The notes: generated from the sequence alone by a model not told the origin. Shown: positions 15,984-26,716, counted from the first letter of the stretch. The stretch: 64,000 nucleotides of DNA from DASQUK01 sp963813485 (GCA_963813485.1 CAWEZE010000024.1:62001-126000); one strand, 5' to 3'. Numbers and translations are program-made.

Positions 15984-17134
15984 CCCCACAGCTCCTTGGT
16001 GGCCAGGGCCGCCCCCTCGGCCAGGGCCCGGAACTTCGGCCACACCACGGTGGGGTGCACCTCGGGGGAATAGGTGGCGCGGGACGAGAAGCCGCAGTCG
16101 GAACCCGCGATCACGTTCTCGCGACCGACCAGCCCGGCGTATTTGACGATGTAGTCGGCGACGAGTTCGGGGTGCTCGACGTAGTTGGTCGCGTGCCCGA
16201 TCAGGCCGGGGATCAGGATCTTGCCCTCGGGGAGCTTCACGTCCTCCCAGATGTGCCACTCGTGGTAGTGGCGGGGATTCGCCACCTCGAAACTGTGCGC
16301 CCCCGCATTGATGGTCAGCATGTAGGGCACCACCTCGACGAGCGGGATGTCGTTCATACGGGGGCCGTGGTTCAGGCCGTAGCAGGTGTGGTGGCGGATC
16401 CGTTCAGTGGGGATGTCCCGCAACGCGTGGTTGAGCGCCTCGACGTGCACCCACGCCATGCGCTCACGTTCGTCCTGCTCCATCGTCGGATCGCCCAGCA
16501 TGTCGATCAGGAACGGATCGTCGATCTGGAGGATGAACCCGGCGTCGACGATCGCCAGGTACTCCTCCCGCATGGCCTCGGCCACGGCCGCGAGGTACTC
16601 CTCGTGGCTGGCGTAGTACTCGTTGGCCCCGAAGCCACTCGGGCCGGTGGACGGGATGAACGCCTCCGTCACGTCGTATGGCTCGATGGCCGCTCGGAGG
16701 TTGTCGATATCGGTCTGCACCAAGTCCTGGCCGACATAGCTGATCGGGCCCCGGCAGATGATGCGGCGAAGGGGGGTGACGGTCGACGAGTACTTCTTGA
16801 AATACTCCGCGTAGTACTCGGGGAAGTCGTCGACCTCCTTCTGCCACGACGGAGCCATCCGCGTCGTCTCCATGTCGGGCTCGAAGCCTCCGAGGCGGTC
16901 CTTCACGTAGCCGAGGAAGCTGACCTTGCTCATCTCCCCGTCGGTCACGACGTCGATGCCGTTCTCGACCTGCTGGCGCACCCGGTCGGCCACGGCGTCC
17001 CGCACCTGACGGTCGAGGAGCTCGGCGTCGAACGGGCGGCCGTTCTCCCGCTCCTTCATGGTGTCGAGCAGCGCGGTCGGCCGGGCCAGGCTGCCGGCAT
17101 GCGTGGTCAGGATGCGTTCGGTGCTGCGCTTCAT
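15980..17134 (-). CDS. Cobalamin-independent methionine synthase (MetE) C-terminal-domain-like protein
   Basis: 384 aa of the MetE/UROD-like TIM-barrel superfamily: RILTTHAGSLARP at the start, VVTDGEMSK, IDDPFLIDML, HTCYGLN and ending IAGSDCGFSSRA. Start at 17134 has AGGGGGAG upstream. Stand-alone proteins like this lack the MetE N-terminal barrel and are usually annotated as methyltetrahydropteroyltriglutamate-homocysteine methyltransferases, but most are untested. Here it precedes the MetE-like fusion on the same strand and sits at the edge of an aromatic-catabolism region. A role in moving methyl groups from methoxylated aromatics is a hypothesis only. Confidence 0.75.
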   Translation of the reverse strand: MKRSTERILTTHAGSLARPTALLDTMKERENGRPFDAELLDRQVRDAVADRVRQQVENGIDVVTDGEMSKVSFLGYVKDRLGGFEPDMETTRMAPSWQKEVDDFPEYYAEYFKKYSSTVTPLRRIICRGPISYVGQDLVQTDIDNLRAAIEPYDVTEAFIPSTGPSGFGANEYYASHEEYLAAVAEAMREEYLAIVDAGFILQIDDPFLIDMLGDPTMEQDERERMAWVHVEALNHALRDIPTERIRHHTCYGLNHGPRMNDIPLVEVVPYMLTINAGAHSFEVANPRHYHEWHIWEDVKLPEGKILIPGLIGHATNYVEHPELVADYIVKYAGLVGRENVIAGSDCGFSSRATYSPEVHPTVVWPKFRALAEGAALATKELWG

Positions 17135-17221
17135 CGGGCTCCCCCTGGTCTCACGGCTCCAACCGGCGTTCAAAGGTGCTGGATACCGACCATAACGAAC
17201 GCCGGTCGGGTGTAGGCGCCG

Positions 17222-17245
17222 CTAGTGGGCGCGAGCGTCCACTAG
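17222..17245. terminator. CTAGTGG/CCACTAG hairpin at the end of the MetE-like fusion gene
   Basis: CTAGTGG, 10-nt loop, CCACTAG; the TAG stop of the fusion gene lies in the arm. Same arm sequence as at 15968 and 49374. Confidence 0.5.
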
Positions 17246-19290
17246 TGCACGCAGGTGATGTACGTCCAGCAGGCCTGGAACTTCGCCCGCCCGTGGAACA
17301 GGACGTCCATGGCATGGCGCATCAACGCGAGCCGGTCGGTGACCGCCTCGGGCGACGGCGGCGCACCGTCGATCTTCTCGGTGCCCCCGACCCAGCCGAG
17401 CACGGCGTCGTGGTACGTGCGGAGCAGGTCGTACCAGTCGTCGACGCGCGCCTCGATGCTCGCCTCGCGCACCGACTCGACTTTGAGGCCCGCGAGCTCC
17501 AGAGTCTCGAGGTAGAAGTCCAGGGGCCGGGGCTGGAGGAACACGCGGTCGCGGTAGGCGGCGTGGGCGGCCATGCGTTCCTGGTTGTCGACGTCGGCGC
17601 GGTAGCTGGCGTACGCGGGATCGTTGCGGACGAGGCCCTCGGCGAGGTCACCGACCACCCACACGGTCTCGTCGAGGATCCACTCGTTGCGGCGGGCACG
17701 CGGGTTGCGGATGTTGCCGGAGTTGATGAGGACGTGGCCCCCCGGTCGCAGGGCGCGCAGCCACGACGCAACGGTGTCGGCCAGGTCGGGATACAGGTGA
17801 ATCGCGTTGGTGGAGACGATGGCGTCGACCCGGCGCTCGAGGAGCTCGGGACCGAGTACCTCGTCGAGTCTCTCGAGGCGCTTCTCGGGCTTCAGGAAGC
17901 GAAGCAGCCGCAGCCCGACGTCGGGGTCGTCGCGGAACTTCTCCAGCGCCACCCGGAGGAACTTGGGCGAGCTGTCGACGATCACCGCGCCGGCGCGGGC
18001 ATCGAACATCCGTAGCTTCAGGCGATCGAGCAGGATGCCGGTGCCGCCCGAGTAGTCGACGAGGATGTCGCCGTCGTTCAGCAGGTGGGACAACTCCTCG
18101 ATCGTGGCGTCGAGGTTTCGGTACCAGCTGTGGTGGTCGACGCTGTCGTAGGCCTCGCCGAACGCGTCGACCGGCTGGCGCGTCCAGTCGTCGTCGGGCA
18201 CTCGTTCCCAGCCGGCCGGCCAGGCGAAGGCGCGGGGGCGTGGCTTGGCCGGCTGGATCGGGGCCGACACCGCCCGGTGCAGCTCGATGAGCGAGGCCAC
18301 GTCCTGGGGACGGTGGCGGGCCCAGCCGCAATCGGTGGCCACGCCAAAGTCGTGGACGAAGCGTTGCGCGGCGACGATCCGGGCCCGGGCGCCCAGCTCA
18401 CCGTCGGACGGGTGGAGCAACCCGAGGTACAGCCGCGTCTCGGGTCGGAGCGCGAGCTGGGCCAGGGTCTCGAAGAACCGCAGGTCGACGCGGTCGCCCG
18501 CAACCGGGAGATGGAGCCAGTCGAGCGACCGGCTGAGGCTGAGGGAGAGCGCGTTGGCCACATCGACGAGCGGCTGGGCGTGGTACGGCCGATCCCGGTG
18601 GTGCGCTTCGTGGCCGTGACAGAAGTGGTACCCGAGCTGCACGCCCGGTGGGATGCTGCGACCCAGGCGGACCAGCCGCTCGACGATGCCCGATCGCGGG
18701 TCACCGAACCACACGGGCATGACTTCGTCGAGCATCGCGAACTCGAAGTTCGTGTCCCATTGGATCGCAAGCTGGTCGTGAGGGATGGCGTCGAAGATCC
18801 CGTCCAGCTCGTGGAGCATCCGCTCCTCGTAGAGCGGCTCGATGCGGGCCTGGTCCTCGGGCGCGACGAACGCCGCGATCGGCGCCAGCGGCGTGGGCAG
18901 CGAGACCTGGAACCGGCAGTGCGGGGGGATCTGCCCGTCACGCTTGCGCCGAGCGAAGATGCCGTACGACGAGATCGCAGCCTCGGCGTAGCCCAGGTCG
19001 TCGAAGCGCAGCGTGTCCAGCGACTCGCCGTCGCGCACCCTCAGGCGCGGCAGCGCCCGATGGGGTTGGTCGCCGGGCGGGCAGACCTCGAACTCGGGGC
19101 GGGAGCTCAGCACGGGGTACTGCCAGACGATCCAGTCGGACCGCGGACCGGTCTCGCCGTCCGGGAGCTGCGTGATCCGGTCACCGAGCTCCGCCGCCAT
19201 CACCTGGAACACCTCTTCGGCGCTGCGTAGCGGGACGCTGCCCACCAGCAGCACTCCTCCCGTGGCCGGACCGCGGCTTGGCTCGAGCAT
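17242..19290 (-). CDS. Fusion protein: MetE-like TIM barrel + class I SAM-dependent methyltransferase
   Basis: 682 aa; ATG 19290 has AGGGGG 7 bases upstream. Residues 1 to about 340 resemble the MetE/UROD-like barrel (GGVLLVGSVPL, ITQLPDGETGPRSDWI, LGYHFCHGHEAHH, ending FGVATDCGWARHRPQDV). Residues 390-680 form a SAM methyltransferase: DGDILVDYSGGTGILLDRL is a motif I variant, AIVSTNAIHLYPDLADTV is motif II-like, and ALRPGGHVLINSG is motif III. No break separates the halves. The substrate is unknown. Coupling of a methyl-transfer barrel to an SAM enzyme in one chain is unusual and may mean sequential methyl handling. Confidence 0.75.
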   Translation of the reverse strand: MLEPSRGPATGGVLLVGSVPLRSAEEVFQVMAAELGDRITQLPDGETGPRSDWIVWQYPVLSSRPEFEVCPPGDQPHRALPRLRVRDGESLDTLRFDDLGYAEAAISSYGIFARRKRDGQIPPHCRFQVSLPTPLAPIAAFVAPEDQARIEPLYEERMLHELDGIFDAIPHDQLAIQWDTNFEFAMLDEVMPVWFGDPRSGIVERLVRLGRSIPPGVQLGYHFCHGHEAHHRDRPYHAQPLVDVANALSLSLSRSLDWLHLPVAGDRVDLRFFETLAQLALRPETRLYLGLLHPSDGELGARARIVAAQRFVHDFGVATDCGWARHRPQDVASLIELHRAVSAPIQPAKPRPRAFAWPAGWERVPDDDWTRQPVDAFGEAYDSVDHHSWYRNLDATIEELSHLLNDGDILVDYSGGTGILLDRLKLRMFDARAGAVIVDSSPKFLRVALEKFRDDPDVGLRLLRFLKPEKRLERLDEVLGPELLERRVDAIVSTNAIHLYPDLADTVASWLRALRPGGHVLINSGNIRNPRARRNEWILDETVWVVGDLAEGLVRNDPAYASYRADVDNQERMAAHAAYRDRVFLQPRPLDFYLETLELAGLKVESVREASIEARVDDWYDLLRTYHDAVLGWVGGTEKIDGAPPSPEAVTDRLALMRHAMDVLFHGRAKFQACWTYITCVH

Positions 19291-19517
19291 GAGAGGCCCC
19301 CTGGCGTTTGGTTTCGACCTGAGTATCCGGGCACCGCGGCGAGCCACAAAGCGCCGCGTTCGCCGCATGCGAACGCTTCCGAGGAAGCCGCTCGCAATCT
19401 CAGGCAAGCTGATACCGTTACGCGGCCACGCCTGCGGACGGGGCAGCGAACAGGTAGTGCAGGGGTGCGAGCGGCCTGCGCCGGGGCACCGTGGCAATGA
19501 CCGGTGGAGGGGGAACC

Positions 19518-20873
19518 ATGAGACGGTCACTGTTGGCCATCGTCGCAATCAGCGGCCTGCTGCTCGCGGCGTGCGGAGACGACGACGACGACTCGGCGGA
19601 CACTGCGTCCGGCGACACCGATACGACGGAGGAGACGGTCGCGCCGGCAACCGGGAGCGGCAGCAACATCCAGGAATCGGGCCAGTGCGGGGCCGGGACG
19701 GGTGAGGAGGCGACCGGTGAACCGATCAAGATCGGCGCCATGGCCACCAACTCGCCGGTCGCCGACTTCACCTGGATCACCGGGATGACGGCCGCCTACT
19801 TCGAGTGCGTCAACGACAACGGTGGCATCGACGGCCGCCCGATCCAGTACATCGCCGAGGAGGAGCAGGTCGACCCGACGCAGATCGCGTCGCTGGCCCG
19901 CAAGCTCGTCGAGCAGGACCAGGTGCTCGGCATCGTGGGCAGCACGAGCCTCATCGAGTGCAGCGTCAACCGCGACTACTACGCCGAGCAGAACTACTAC
20001 CTGATCATCGCCGGTGTGTCGCAGGACTGCTTCACCAGCCCGAACTTCTCCGCGGTGAACATGGGCCCGTACTACTCCAGCCTTGGCGGCGCCCAGGCGG
20101 CCCTGCGGGCCGGCGCGGAGGGCCGGATGGTCGTCGCCTCGCCCAACCAGCCCGGCTTCGACCTGATCAACCAGGGCGTGGTCGACTTCGCCGAGGAGAA
20201 CGACCTCGAGGGCGTCAGCATCCTCGAGGATCCGCCGTTCGCCGACCCGGCCGGGTTCGCCCAGCGCCTCGTCCAGGAGGCCGGAGACGGTGGCGGCGTG
20301 GTGCTCGACTACACGGGCCCCAACGTGGTCCCGTTGCTCCAGGCGATCGAGCAGCAGGGCCTGGTCGACTCGGTGATCTGGGCCAGCTCGACGCCGCCCA
20401 ACGACCCGTCGGTGGCCGAGGCGCTCGGGCCCGACTGGAACGACAAGTTCCTGATCAACGCCGAGTTCAACGTGCTCGACTCGGGCCAGCCCGACCAGGA
20501 CCACATGAACGAGATCCGCGAGCAGTACGCGCCCGACATCAACTCGTCGAGCTTCGCCCAGATGGGCTACCTCGCCGGGCGGGTCGCGACCGACGCGTTG
20601 ATGGGCATCGAGGGTGACATCACGAAGGAGAGCGTCAACGAGGCGTTCCGGGGCATCACGAACTTCGTGAGTGACATCTGGTGCCTGCCGTGGTACTTCG
20701 AGAGTGGCGTCGGCGCCAACGTGTCCAACAACGTGGACCTGACCGTCGTCCCCCGCGATGGCGAGATGGTCCAGACGGAGGAGTGCTTCGAGATCGCGGA
20801 GCTGCCCGGCAACAACCTCGCAGAGATCCGCCAAGCCGAGGAGGATCAGGGGCTGAACACCGGCGAAGGGTAG
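19518..20873 (+). CDS. livK: Branched-chain-amino-acid-type ABC transporter substrate-binding lipoprotein (LivK-like)
   Basis: 451 aa; start fixed by GGAGGGGG 4 bases upstream. The signal peptide ends in a lipobox (SGLLLAACG), so it is a lipoprotein on the outer face of the membrane. An acidic linker (DDDDDS) is followed by a periplasmic-binding-protein type I fold (IKIGAMATNSPVADF, IDGRPIQYIAEE, VLGIVGSTS). It heads a five-gene importer operon. Related systems in aromatic-catabolism clusters import aromatic acids, and the adjacent dioxygenase makes that likely here, but the ligand is inferred. Confidence 0.88.
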   Translation: MRRSLLAIVAISGLLLAACGDDDDDSADTASGDTDTTEETVAPATGSGSNIQESGQCGAGTGEEATGEPIKIGAMATNSPVADFTWITGMTAAYFECVNDNGGIDGRPIQYIAEEEQVDPTQIASLARKLVEQDQVLGIVGSTSLIECSVNRDYYAEQNYYLIIAGVSQDCFTSPNFSAVNMGPYYSSLGGAQAALRAGAEGRMVVASPNQPGFDLINQGVVDFAEENDLEGVSILEDPPFADPAGFAQRLVQEAGDGGGVVLDYTGPNVVPLLQAIEQQGLVDSVIWASSTPPNDPSVAEALGPDWNDKFLINAEFNVLDSGQPDQDHMNEIREQYAPDINSSSFAQMGYLAGRVATDALMGIEGDITKESVNEAFRGITNFVSDIWCLPWYFESGVGANVSNNVDLTVVPRDGEMVQTEECFEIAELPGNNLAEIRQAEEDQGLNTGEG

Positions 20874-20939
20874 GTGGGCGGCTGAGCCAGCCGCCCACAG
20901 CGTTCAGATCCAGGAGATCAGGGTGCTCGGTGAGGAGCC

Positions 20940-21834
20940 ATGCCAGGCCTAGATGACTTCAAGCCGTTTCTCGTACTGGGGTTGGCGCTCGGCGGGGTGT
21001 TCGCCATGAACGGGGTGGGCCTCGTCGTCCTGTACCGGGCGACGGGTGTGCTCAACCTCGCCTACGGCGCCATCGCCACCACGGGCGCGCTGATCTCCTG
21101 GTCGCTGCTCGGCGGCGTCAACCAGTGGATCGCCTACGCCGCGTGCGTGGCGTTCGCTGGCGCCGTGACGCTGGTCTACGGGCTGGTGTTCGGGCCGCCG
21201 TTCGCGGCCCGCGACCCACTGGTGAAGGCGACCGCGACGATCGGGCTGCTGCTCATCCTGTTGGGGGTGATGTTGTGGGTCTGGCCCCCGTCGACCACCC
21301 GCACCTACATCCTGCCGACGCGGCTCCACTACTTCGAGATCGCCGACGTGCGGGTGAACTGGACGCAGATCCTGGGGATGATCTTCCCCATCGTGGTCAC
21401 CGCCGGCACCGCGCGTGTTCCTGCGCGCCACCAAGGTGGGCACGGCGATGCGGGCGCTGGCCAACGACCGCGAGATCACGGCCATGCTCGGCGTGCCGGT
21501 CCGCCGGGTGGAGGCCGCAGCCTGGCTGGGGTCGGGGATCGTATGCGGCATCTCGGGGGTGCTGCTCGGTGATCTCGTCGGGCTCGACATCGTCGGGGTG
21601 ACGTTCCTCGTCATCCCGGCGCTGGCGGCGGCGCTGATCGGCCGGCTCACCTCGCTGTGGGTCACGCTCGCCGCCGGGTTCGTCATCGGCATCGTGCAGT
21701 CGTGTCTCACGGCCTTCACGAGGGTCCACATCGGCGCACGGCCGCTCGCCGACTTCCGCACGATCACGCCGTTCGTGCTGGCCATCCTGGCCCTGTTGTT
21801 CTTCGCCCGCCGCCGGCCGCTGGTACGGACCTGA
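20940..21834 (+). CDS. livH: ABC transporter permease (LivH-like), frameshifted near 21410
   Basis: Start has GAGGAG upstream. The hydrophobic protein has repeated membrane helices (LGLALGGVFAMNGVGLVVLYRATGV is cut here: LGLALGGVFAMNGVGLVVLY, then LNLAYGAIATTGALISW). At about 21410 the frame shifts by one; the continuation has the LivH signature FLRATKVGTAMRALANDREI and AAWLGSGIVCGISGVLLG, then three or four helices. Combined length about 298 aa is typical. The break is probably a single-base indel because both halves are otherwise well preserved. Confidence 0.85.
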
Positions 21835-21839
21835 TCGCG

Positions 21840-22919
21840 GTGAGTACGGACATCCACGCGGTGGCGGCCGACGAGGTTGTCCCCGCGGCACCGGTCGCCC
21901 CCGTCGGCAGGGTCCGACGCCGGCCGCTCAAGGTGGCGATCGTCGTCGGCCTCCTGGCCTTCCTCCTCTTCGGGCTTCCCCCACTGCTCGACAGCTTCTG
22001 GATGCTGGTCGTCACCGGGGCGGTGATCTACAGCATGGTGGCGCTCGGCCTCGGCCTACTGATCGGCCGGGTCGGGATGGTGTCGCTGTGCCAGTTCGTC
22101 CTGGCGGCGGTGGGAGCCTGGGTGGCGCTGCGCCTCAGCTACGCCACGTCGCTGCCGTTCCCGGTGCTGATCTTGTGCGCCGGGGTCTTCACCGCCGCCG
22201 TCGGCACGCTCATCGGGCTGCCCGCGCTGCGCCTCTCGGGCCTCTACCTCGCGCTGATCACCCTGATGGCGGCGGGCGCCATCACGATCGTGCTGCGCGC
22301 CCTGCTGTTCCCCAACGGGGGCGGCGGGTTCTTCGGCAACTCGGCCGCGGGCGGTGCATCCTCCCGTATGCCCCGCCCGTCGCTGGCGCAGAGCGACACC
22401 GCTTACTTCCGCTACTGCGTCGTGGTGGCCATCGTCATGTTCGTGCTCGCGGCGTGGCACGTCCGGCGCAAGCCCGGGCGGGCGTGGGCCGCGATCCGCC
22501 ACAGCCAGGCGACCGCCATCTCGGCCGGGGTGAACACCGTCCTGTACAAGCTGTGGGCGTTCGCCCTCGCCTCGTTCATGGCGGGCGTGGCCGGAAGCCT
22601 GCTCGCGGCGTCCGCCGGCGGGGTGAGCGTCCAGCAGTTCCCGGTCGAGACATCGGTCACGCTGCTGGCGGTCGTCCTCATGGGGGGCGTCTACAGCCTG
22701 TGGGGCGCGGTCGTGGCCGCGTTCCTGCTGCGGATCCTGCCGGCGCTGCTCGACGACTGGGGAGTCTCGACCGAGCTGCTCACGATCCTGTTCGGCATCG
22801 GGGTGCTGCAAGTGCTGATGACCGCGCCGGGCGGCCTCGCCGACCAGGTGCCCAAGGACCTGGCGAGCCTGGGCCGGCGCATCGGCCGGGTGTTCTCCCG
22901 GCGGGAGACGGCGCCATGA
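21840..22919 (+). CDS. livM: ABC transporter permease (LivM-like)
   Basis: 359 aa, GTG start 5 bases after the LivH stop. About nine membrane helices, including YSMVALGLGLLIGRVGMVSL (the LivM MxxALGLxxxxGxxGxxSL pattern), LIGLPALRLSGLYLALITL and the cytoplasmic loop PGRAWAAIRHSQATAISAGV that contacts the ATPase. It pairs with LivH to form the channel. Frame intact. Confidence 0.9.
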   Translation: MSTDIHAVAADEVVPAAPVAPVGRVRRRPLKVAIVVGLLAFLLFGLPPLLDSFWMLVVTGAVIYSMVALGLGLLIGRVGMVSLCQFVLAAVGAWVALRLSYATSLPFPVLILCAGVFTAAVGTLIGLPALRLSGLYLALITLMAAGAITIVLRALLFPNGGGGFFGNSAAGGASSRMPRPSLAQSDTAYFRYCVVVAIVMFVLAAWHVRRKPGRAWAAIRHSQATAISAGVNTVLYKLWAFALASFMAGVAGSLLAASAGGVSVQQFPVETSVTLLAVVLMGGVYSLWGAVVAAFLLRILPALLDDWGVSTELLTILFGIGVLQVLMTAPGGLADQVPKDLASLGRRIGRVFSRRETAP

Positions 22920-23633
22920 TCGAGGTGCGAGGACCTCACCGTCCGCTTCGGGGGCGTCGTGCCGATCGACGCGATGACGCTCGACTTCGCCGCCGGCACC
23001 TGCGGCCTGATCGGGCCCAACGGCGCCGGCAAGACGACGTTCTTCAACGTGCTCAGCGGGTTCGTCCGACCGTCCGCGGGCCGGGTCAACGCCTTCGGCG
23101 AGGACCTGCTGGCGATCCCCGACTTCAAGCGGCCCCGGTGGGGGCTACGGCGCACCTTCCAGACCGAGCAGGCGATCGCCGAGCTCTCGGTGTTCGACAA
23201 CGTCCTCCTGGTCCACGAGCACACCGGCGGCGATCGCGCCACGCGCCGCGACGAGGTCTCGGAGGCGATCAGCTTCACCGGGCTCTCCGACGTCGCCCAC
23301 CGGCTCGTCGGGGGCCTCGGTGCCGCCCAGCGCCGCCTGGTCGAGGTGGCGCGGGCCGTGGTCGGGCGCCCGCGGGTGATCCTGTTCGACGAGCCGGGGG
23401 CCGGGCTGCCCGACGAAGAGACCGCGCGGCTGGCCGAGCTGATCCGGCGGATCCCCGAGGAGACGGGCGCCCTCGTCGTCCTCGTCGATCACGACATGAG
23501 CCTCGTGTCGGCCTGCTGCGCGACGACCGCCGTGTTGGACTTCGGCAAGCTGATCGCTTCGGGCCCCACGGCCGAGGTTCTCCGCAACCCCCAAGTCGTC
23601 CGTGCCTACCTCGGCACGGAGGAGGAGGTATGA
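22917..23633 (+). CDS. livG: ABC transporter ATP-binding protein (LivG-like), frameshifted near 22931
   Basis: The natural start is ATG 22917, overlapping the LivM stop; one extra G near 22931 hides the first codons (MIEVR, then DLTVRFGGVVPIDAM). Walker A GLIGPNGAGKTTFF, Walker B VILFDEPGAGLP and H-loop VVLVDHDMSLV are present. The usual LSGGQ signature is replaced by LGAAQRRLVEVARAV, a weak but family-typical variant. ATPase subunit of the importer. Confidence 0.85.
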
Positions 23634-23640
23634 CGCGCTG

Positions 23641-24396
<756 letters not shown>

Positions 24397-24414
24397 AGGT
24401 GCAAGGGCCTGGCC

Positions 24415-25260
24415 ATGGAGGACCTCGAGGGCAGGGTCGCCGTGATCACCGGAGGTGCGTCGGGCATCGGGCTGGCAATGGCGCAGCGCTTCGCAGCCGA
24501 GGGGATGAAGCTGGTGCTGGGCGACATCGAGCGGCCGGTCCTGCAGCGGGCGGGCGAGGCGCTGAGCAGCGGCGGTGTCGACGTGCTCACCGTGCCCACG
24601 GACGTGAGTATCGAGGCCGACGTGGCGGCGCTGGCGGCGACCGCGTTCGAGCACTTCGGCGACGTCCACCTGGTCTGCAACAACGCCGGCGTCGGCAGCC
24701 GGGGGCTGCCCATCGCCGAGCTGCCGTTGGAGGACTTCGAATGGGTCCTCGCGGTGAACCTCTTCGGCGTCATTCACGGGCTCCGGGCGTTCCTGCCGCA
24801 CCTGCGGGCCAACGACGCCGGCCACATCGTCAACACGGCGTCGACGTCCGGGCTCTACCACCTGCCACGCATGGGGCCGTACAACGCGTCCAAGGCGGCG
24901 GTCGTGGCATTGAGCGAGACGCTGCGCTTCGAGCTCGCGGCCGAGGGCAGCAAGGTCGGGGTGTCGGTGCTCTGCCCGAGCTGGGTTCGAACGAACATCT
25001 CCACCGCCGACCGCAACCGGCCGGAGCGCTTCGCCTACAGCCTCGACACCGATCAGATGGCGCAGGTCACGACGTACAAGGCCAGGCGCCGGCAGCTGGC
25101 ACAGGTGGCCGCCGACCCGGCGGACATCGCCGACCAGGTGTGCAAGGCCGTCAAGGACAACCGCTTCTACATCCTCACCCATCCCGCCAGCCTGGACGTC
25201 TTCGACGCCCGGGCGCGGCGCATCCTCGCCGGGGACGACCCGGTGGAACCGCCAGAATGA
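24415..25260 (+). CDS. SDR-family NAD(P)-dependent oxidoreductase
   Basis: 281 aa classical short-chain dehydrogenase: VAVITGGASGIGLAMAQRF (TGxxxGIG), CNNAGVGS (NNAG), the Ser-Tyr-Lys set in NTASTSGLYHLPRMGPYNASKAAV. The MetE- and Liv-type neighbours give no substrate. It lies between the importer and an intradiol dioxygenase, so a dihydrodiol or alcohol intermediate is possible. Confidence 0.85.
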   Translation: MEDLEGRVAVITGGASGIGLAMAQRFAAEGMKLVLGDIERPVLQRAGEALSSGGVDVLTVPTDVSIEADVAALAATAFEHFGDVHLVCNNAGVGSRGLPIAELPLEDFEWVLAVNLFGVIHGLRAFLPHLRANDAGHIVNTASTSGLYHLPRMGPYNASKAAVVALSETLRFELAAEGSKVGVSVLCPSWVRTNISTADRNRPERFAYSLDTDQMAQVTTYKARRRQLAQVAADPADIADQVCKAVKDNRFYILTHPASLDVFDARARRILAGDDPVEPPE

Positions 25261-25308
25261 TCGGACAGTGATGGTCCCGCAATCGGACCGGTCGAAGGAG
25301 AGCGCATC

Positions 25309-26142
25309 ATGACCGAAAAAGCGCGCGCCGAGCTCTTGGCCGACGTGCTGTCGCGCTACGAGAACTCGCCGAACCCGCGCCTGCGCGAGATCACGGAGGC
25401 GGCCATCCGTCACCTGCACGCCTTCGCCGAGGAGGTCAACCTGCAGCGCGACGAATGGTTCGCCGGCATCCAGTTCCTCACGGCCACCGGCCAGAAGTGC
25501 GACGAGAACCGCCAGGAGTTCATCCTCCTGTCCGACACGCTGGGCGTGTCCAGCCTGGTCGAGATGCTGACGCACGACGGGATCGAGGGGACCACCGAGA
25601 ACACCGTGCTCGGACCCTTCTACGTGCCCGGATCCCCCCAGCGCGCCAGGGGCGAGTCGATGCTCGTCGAACCCGACGACGGCGACCGGGTCGTGATCCG
25701 AGGCACCGTCACGAACATCGATCACGACCCGATCGCCGGCGCCACCCTGGATTGCTGGCAGAACAGCACTGCGGGCTTCTATGCGGTCCAGCAACCCGAC
25801 GAGCAGGCGCCCGAGAATCTGCGGGGCATCTACACGTCCGACGCCGACGGCAGCTACGAGATCCGCACCGTGCGGCCGGTGCCCTACCCCATCCCGTCGG
25901 ACGGGCCGGCCGGCGACCTGCTCAAGGCCCATGGCCGGAACTGGATGCGCGCCGGTCACACCCACATGTGGATCCGGGCCGAGGGCTACAAGGAACTGAT
26001 CACGCACGTCTTCGACGAGGAGACCGACTACCTGCGCGAGGACGCAGTGTTCGGCGTGCGGGACAGCCTCATCCGGGGCTTCGAGCCGGATGCCGCCGGT
26101 GAGCTGGCAACGACGTTCGACGTTGTGCTCGACCGCGCCTGA
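25309..26142 (+). CDS. Intradiol ring-cleavage dioxygenase (catechol/hydroxyquinol 1,2-dioxygenase family)
   Basis: 277 aa with GGAGA upstream of ATG. An N-terminal helical dimerisation domain (about residues 1-100) precedes the catalytic beta domain. Fe(III) ligands are recognisable: Tyr in NLRGIYTSDADG, Tyr in VPYPIPSDGPAG, and two His in AGHTHMWI. The GTTENTVLGPFYVPGSP motif and size fit hydroxyquinol 1,2-dioxygenase or closely related catechol dioxygenases. It opens an ortho-cleavage ring, distinct from the extradiol LigAB pathway at 44 kb. Exact substrate not decided; no maleylacetate reductase is present. Confidence 0.88.
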   Translation: MTEKARAELLADVLSRYENSPNPRLREITEAAIRHLHAFAEEVNLQRDEWFAGIQFLTATGQKCDENRQEFILLSDTLGVSSLVEMLTHDGIEGTTENTVLGPFYVPGSPQRARGESMLVEPDDGDRVVIRGTVTNIDHDPIAGATLDCWQNSTAGFYAVQQPDEQAPENLRGIYTSDADGSYEIRTVRPVPYPIPSDGPAGDLLKAHGRNWMRAGHTHMWIRAEGYKELITHVFDEETDYLREDAVFGVRDSLIRGFEPDAAGELATTFDVVLDRA

Positions 26143-26165
26143 GGCGCGGCGCACGGGCTGAGACG

Positions 26166-26666
26166 ATGGCGAAGCGATCCGCGGGCACGGCGGCGGCCAA
26201 GCGAGCGGCGCGCGCGACGGAGGTCGCCGACGACGGCACCGAGGCGACGTTGCTGTACCTCGTGGGGCGCATCGATCGCGTCGTCCGGCGGGCGATCGGC
26301 GCGGTGCTGAGGGCGCAGGGCCTGTCGGTCAACCAGTACACGACGCTGAGCGTGCTCGACCGGCGCAGCGGCCTCTCCAACGCCCAGCTCGCCCGTCGCG
26401 CCCTGGTGTCCCCGCAGTCGATGAACGAAGTGCTCCTCACGCTCGAGGAACGGGGGCTCGTTCGCCGTCACGCCCATCCGGACCATGGTCGAATCCTCCA
26501 GGCCCGGCTGACCACCAAGGGCCGGTCGCTGCTGGCGCGCTGCGATGCCGAGGTGCACGAGGTCGAAGCTCGCATGGTGACGGGCCTCGGTGACGAGGAC
26601 CGAAGGGTGCTGCGAAGGGCATTGCTCTGTGGCATCCGTTCCCTGCAGGGCGGGCTCCGGGAATAG
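26166..26666 (+). CDS. MarR-family transcriptional regulator
   Basis: 166 aa: basic Ala/Lys-rich N-terminal tail, dimerisation helices (ATLLYLVGRIDRVVRR), winged helix (LSNAQLARRALVSPQSMNEVL, recognition helix) and wing (RRHAHPDHGRILQARLTTKG). It follows the dioxygenase by 23 bases and could autoregulate that operon in response to an aromatic acid, as MarR relatives often do. No operator was picked out. Confidence 0.85.
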   Translation: MAKRSAGTAAAKRAARATEVADDGTEATLLYLVGRIDRVVRRAIGAVLRAQGLSVNQYTTLSVLDRRSGLSNAQLARRALVSPQSMNEVLLTLEERGLVRRHAHPDHGRILQARLTTKGRSLLARCDAEVHEVEARMVTGLGDEDRRVLRRALLCGIRSLQGGLRE

Positions 26667-26716
26667 CGTTCAGTCGTCAGCCACCGGGGGCGCGGAACAG
26701 CTCGGGAGGACGAGTA

